From contig OX359189.1 of NCBI GenBank assembly GCA_947172415.1, forward strand, positions 7,764,501 to 7,828,500: 64,000 nt of DNA, read 5' to 3'. Below the pieces are notes generated by a model. It searched no databases, was not told where the DNA came from, and saw only the letters and a program-made list of their open reading frames with translations. Origin of the DNA: Chondrosia reniformis. Lineage: Eukaryota > Porifera > Demospongiae > Chondrillida > Chondrillidae. The position numbers were made by a program, and so were the translations under genes. Of this stretch, positions 62,584-64,000 are shown in pieces (the stretch's first letter is position 1; every line of letters starts with the position of its first letter).

Positions 62584-63797
62584 TTATATAATAGCTTCAT
62601 CACAGTCGTCAGCCGGTGGAGGGATCTCTTCAATAATAAACGTTGACTTTGAGTTGTAACCAGTGATAACATCAAAAGTAGAATTGGTTCCGGGACAGAC
62701 GTCAACAATCAGGTCAACTTTGAGGTCACCCGGACCCCACTGTGATCCTTCAGAGGGACCATAGCAGATACCGCTGATGGCAGCCGGGCGTCTGATATCA
62801 AATATATCCAATAGTCTGCTACCTCTCAGGTCTTGCATAATAGCTCCGTCTATTGGCTCTGGAGTCTGACATTCTTCTCCATTGATTGTCAAGTACCACC
62901 TCATGCAGCAATCCTCACACTGCTCCAGGGCGATGTTACCGTACCAAGAAGCCTTGATGACAGTCTCTGGCTTCTTCTTATTTAGTGTGCAGCTCATTAG
63001 TGGATTTCCGGTTTGATTTTGAAGATTATCTGGAATATTCATCTGACACTGTTTAACATTAGGCCAAAAGTTTCTTGCAGCAGCATTAACTGTCATAGGA
63101 ATAATGAAAGGTCGGTTATTGTATGAAAAAATGGAGGACTAAAAAATTAAGTAGACTGTCTGCATTTTAAATGGTTCATCCATTACAAAACTGCATGCAT
63201 CCATCAAAAAGGTAAGTGTTCAACATGGTTAAAAGAACTACGTATTATATAGTTCTAATGTACAAATGATGTTATATAGGCATGTTTATTATGGGTGTTA
63301 AATAGCTAGTACAGCCCACTCACAAGTAGTAGGGATTTCCTCAATGGTCATGTGAGAAGTGGTGGCAAATCCAGTGTAAGCGTTGTAGGAGTCAATAAAT
63401 CCATCACACAATCCAACCTCAACATGCAGTTGATGTACACCATCAGCAATAGCACCAGAGCTAGTCTCCGAACATATGCCTGCAATGACTGAGGCCCGAT
63501 GAATGTTGATGTTAGATCCATTTTTAGTGTATATGACACCCTCGATGGGACCGGGGGAGGTACACTCCTCTCCATCAATAGTGATGAACCACCTCATGCA
63601 ACAGTCTGAACATTCTGTGATCCTCATGTTGCTGTTAAACGTGATCTTCAGATTAGTGGCAGCGCTTCTCTTTCTAATTTCACAGCCTGTGTCATTAATA
63701 CGACCCAGATCAGTGCCGTCATTGATGGCATCAAAAGCACAGTGGCTGTAATGAGGGTAGAAGACGTTAGGATCCGGATTGGTTGGAGTAAGGCCAC
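62584..63797 (-). CDS. F3: tandem CTHRC1-like domain protein (partial, continues beyond the window)
   Basis: Exons 63324-63797 (domain 3) and 62584-63089 (domain 4, ending DDCDEAII and stop). Both are nearly identical to the F1 and F2 counterparts, with small changes such as NGEECQTP for NGTECQTP. The 63.8-64.0 kb sequence still follows the F1 and F2 intron, so further domains probably lie to the right of the window. It is a tandem duplicate of F2 in the same orientation. The predicted product is an extracellular CTHRC1-family protein. Confidence 0.75.
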
Positions 63798-64000
63798 CTG
63801 AGAATGTAACAATGAGAAAACAGCAATAACACAGAGCCCATAGCTATATAAAAGGAGTATTATTAGCACATACAATTAGAATAGAAATATCAAATTACTG
63901 ACTATATTTCCATTAGACTGAGCTGTATATTAAAGATGTTATAAAAGGTTATTAATAAGCACCTTCAGATATAGATCATTTAAGGTACCATATTGATGTT

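Noticed and set aside
59904..63797. F2 and F3 as one long gene
   Set aside because: F3 domain 4 ends with a stop and its own 3' region like F1 and F2, so tandem separate genes are simpler. Read-through splicing was not excluded.

Overview
The window looks like a piece of an AT-rich, intron-dense animal genome, most likely a demosponge (Amphimedon-type). The reasons are short exons with GT-AG introns, small domain-per-exon receptors, CTHRC1-like secreted domains, a KAT7/HBO1-type MYST acetyltransferase, and many foldback DNA elements. The species is an inference. There is no bacterial organisation anywhere.

The dominant feature is a cluster of Ig/fibronectin-III cell-surface receptor genes. 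I can build seven complete models (named here A, C, D, E, G2, H, I), two broken ones (B, G1) and a remnant (A'). Every complete model has the order signal peptide - Ig1 - FN3-1 - Ig2 - FN3-2 - membrane segment. Each domain sits on its own exon, and every intron before the last coding exon is in phase 1. Two subfamilies can be told apart: the A-type (A, B, D, G1, G2) and the C-type (C, E, H, I). Three C-terminal formats occur: a tail-less terminal hydrophobic segment that resembles a GPI signal (A', B, C, H), a membrane helix with a short tail (A, D, G2, and the broken G1), and a membrane helix with a long duplicated tail carrying NPSY and YQNV tyrosine motifs (E, I).

Layout. 1-276 is the last exon of a MYST copy. 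845-5108 holds A' and A (minus strand). 5459-7425 is a MYST copy with an internal deletion. 8993-14419 holds B and C (minus). 15378-25888 holds D and E (plus). 26281-28775 is CTHRC1-like F1 (minus). 29304-32322 is a MYST copy with an intact catalytic core. 33125-40787 holds G1 and H (minus). 41211-46278 is a small two-exon gene J whose intron hosts a decayed MULE transposon (41573-45048) with CXXC and OTU modules. 47070-50461 is G2 (minus). 52555-54125 is a decayed LINE. 54671-59509 is I (plus). 59904-63797 holds CTHRC1-like F2 and F3 (minus).

The locus has grown by repeated segmental duplication. The E plus F1 block (about 24.2-28.5 kb) recurs nearly unchanged as I plus F2 (about 57.8-62.2 kb), and MYST 3' ends repeatedly sit convergent to an A-type receptor. 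The first Ig domains differ much more between E and I than their membrane-proximal parts do. The Ig2 exons of E and I differ mainly by replacement changes next to an identical intron. This pattern suits a diversifying recognition-receptor family (immune or allorecognition), but function is inferred from sequence only.
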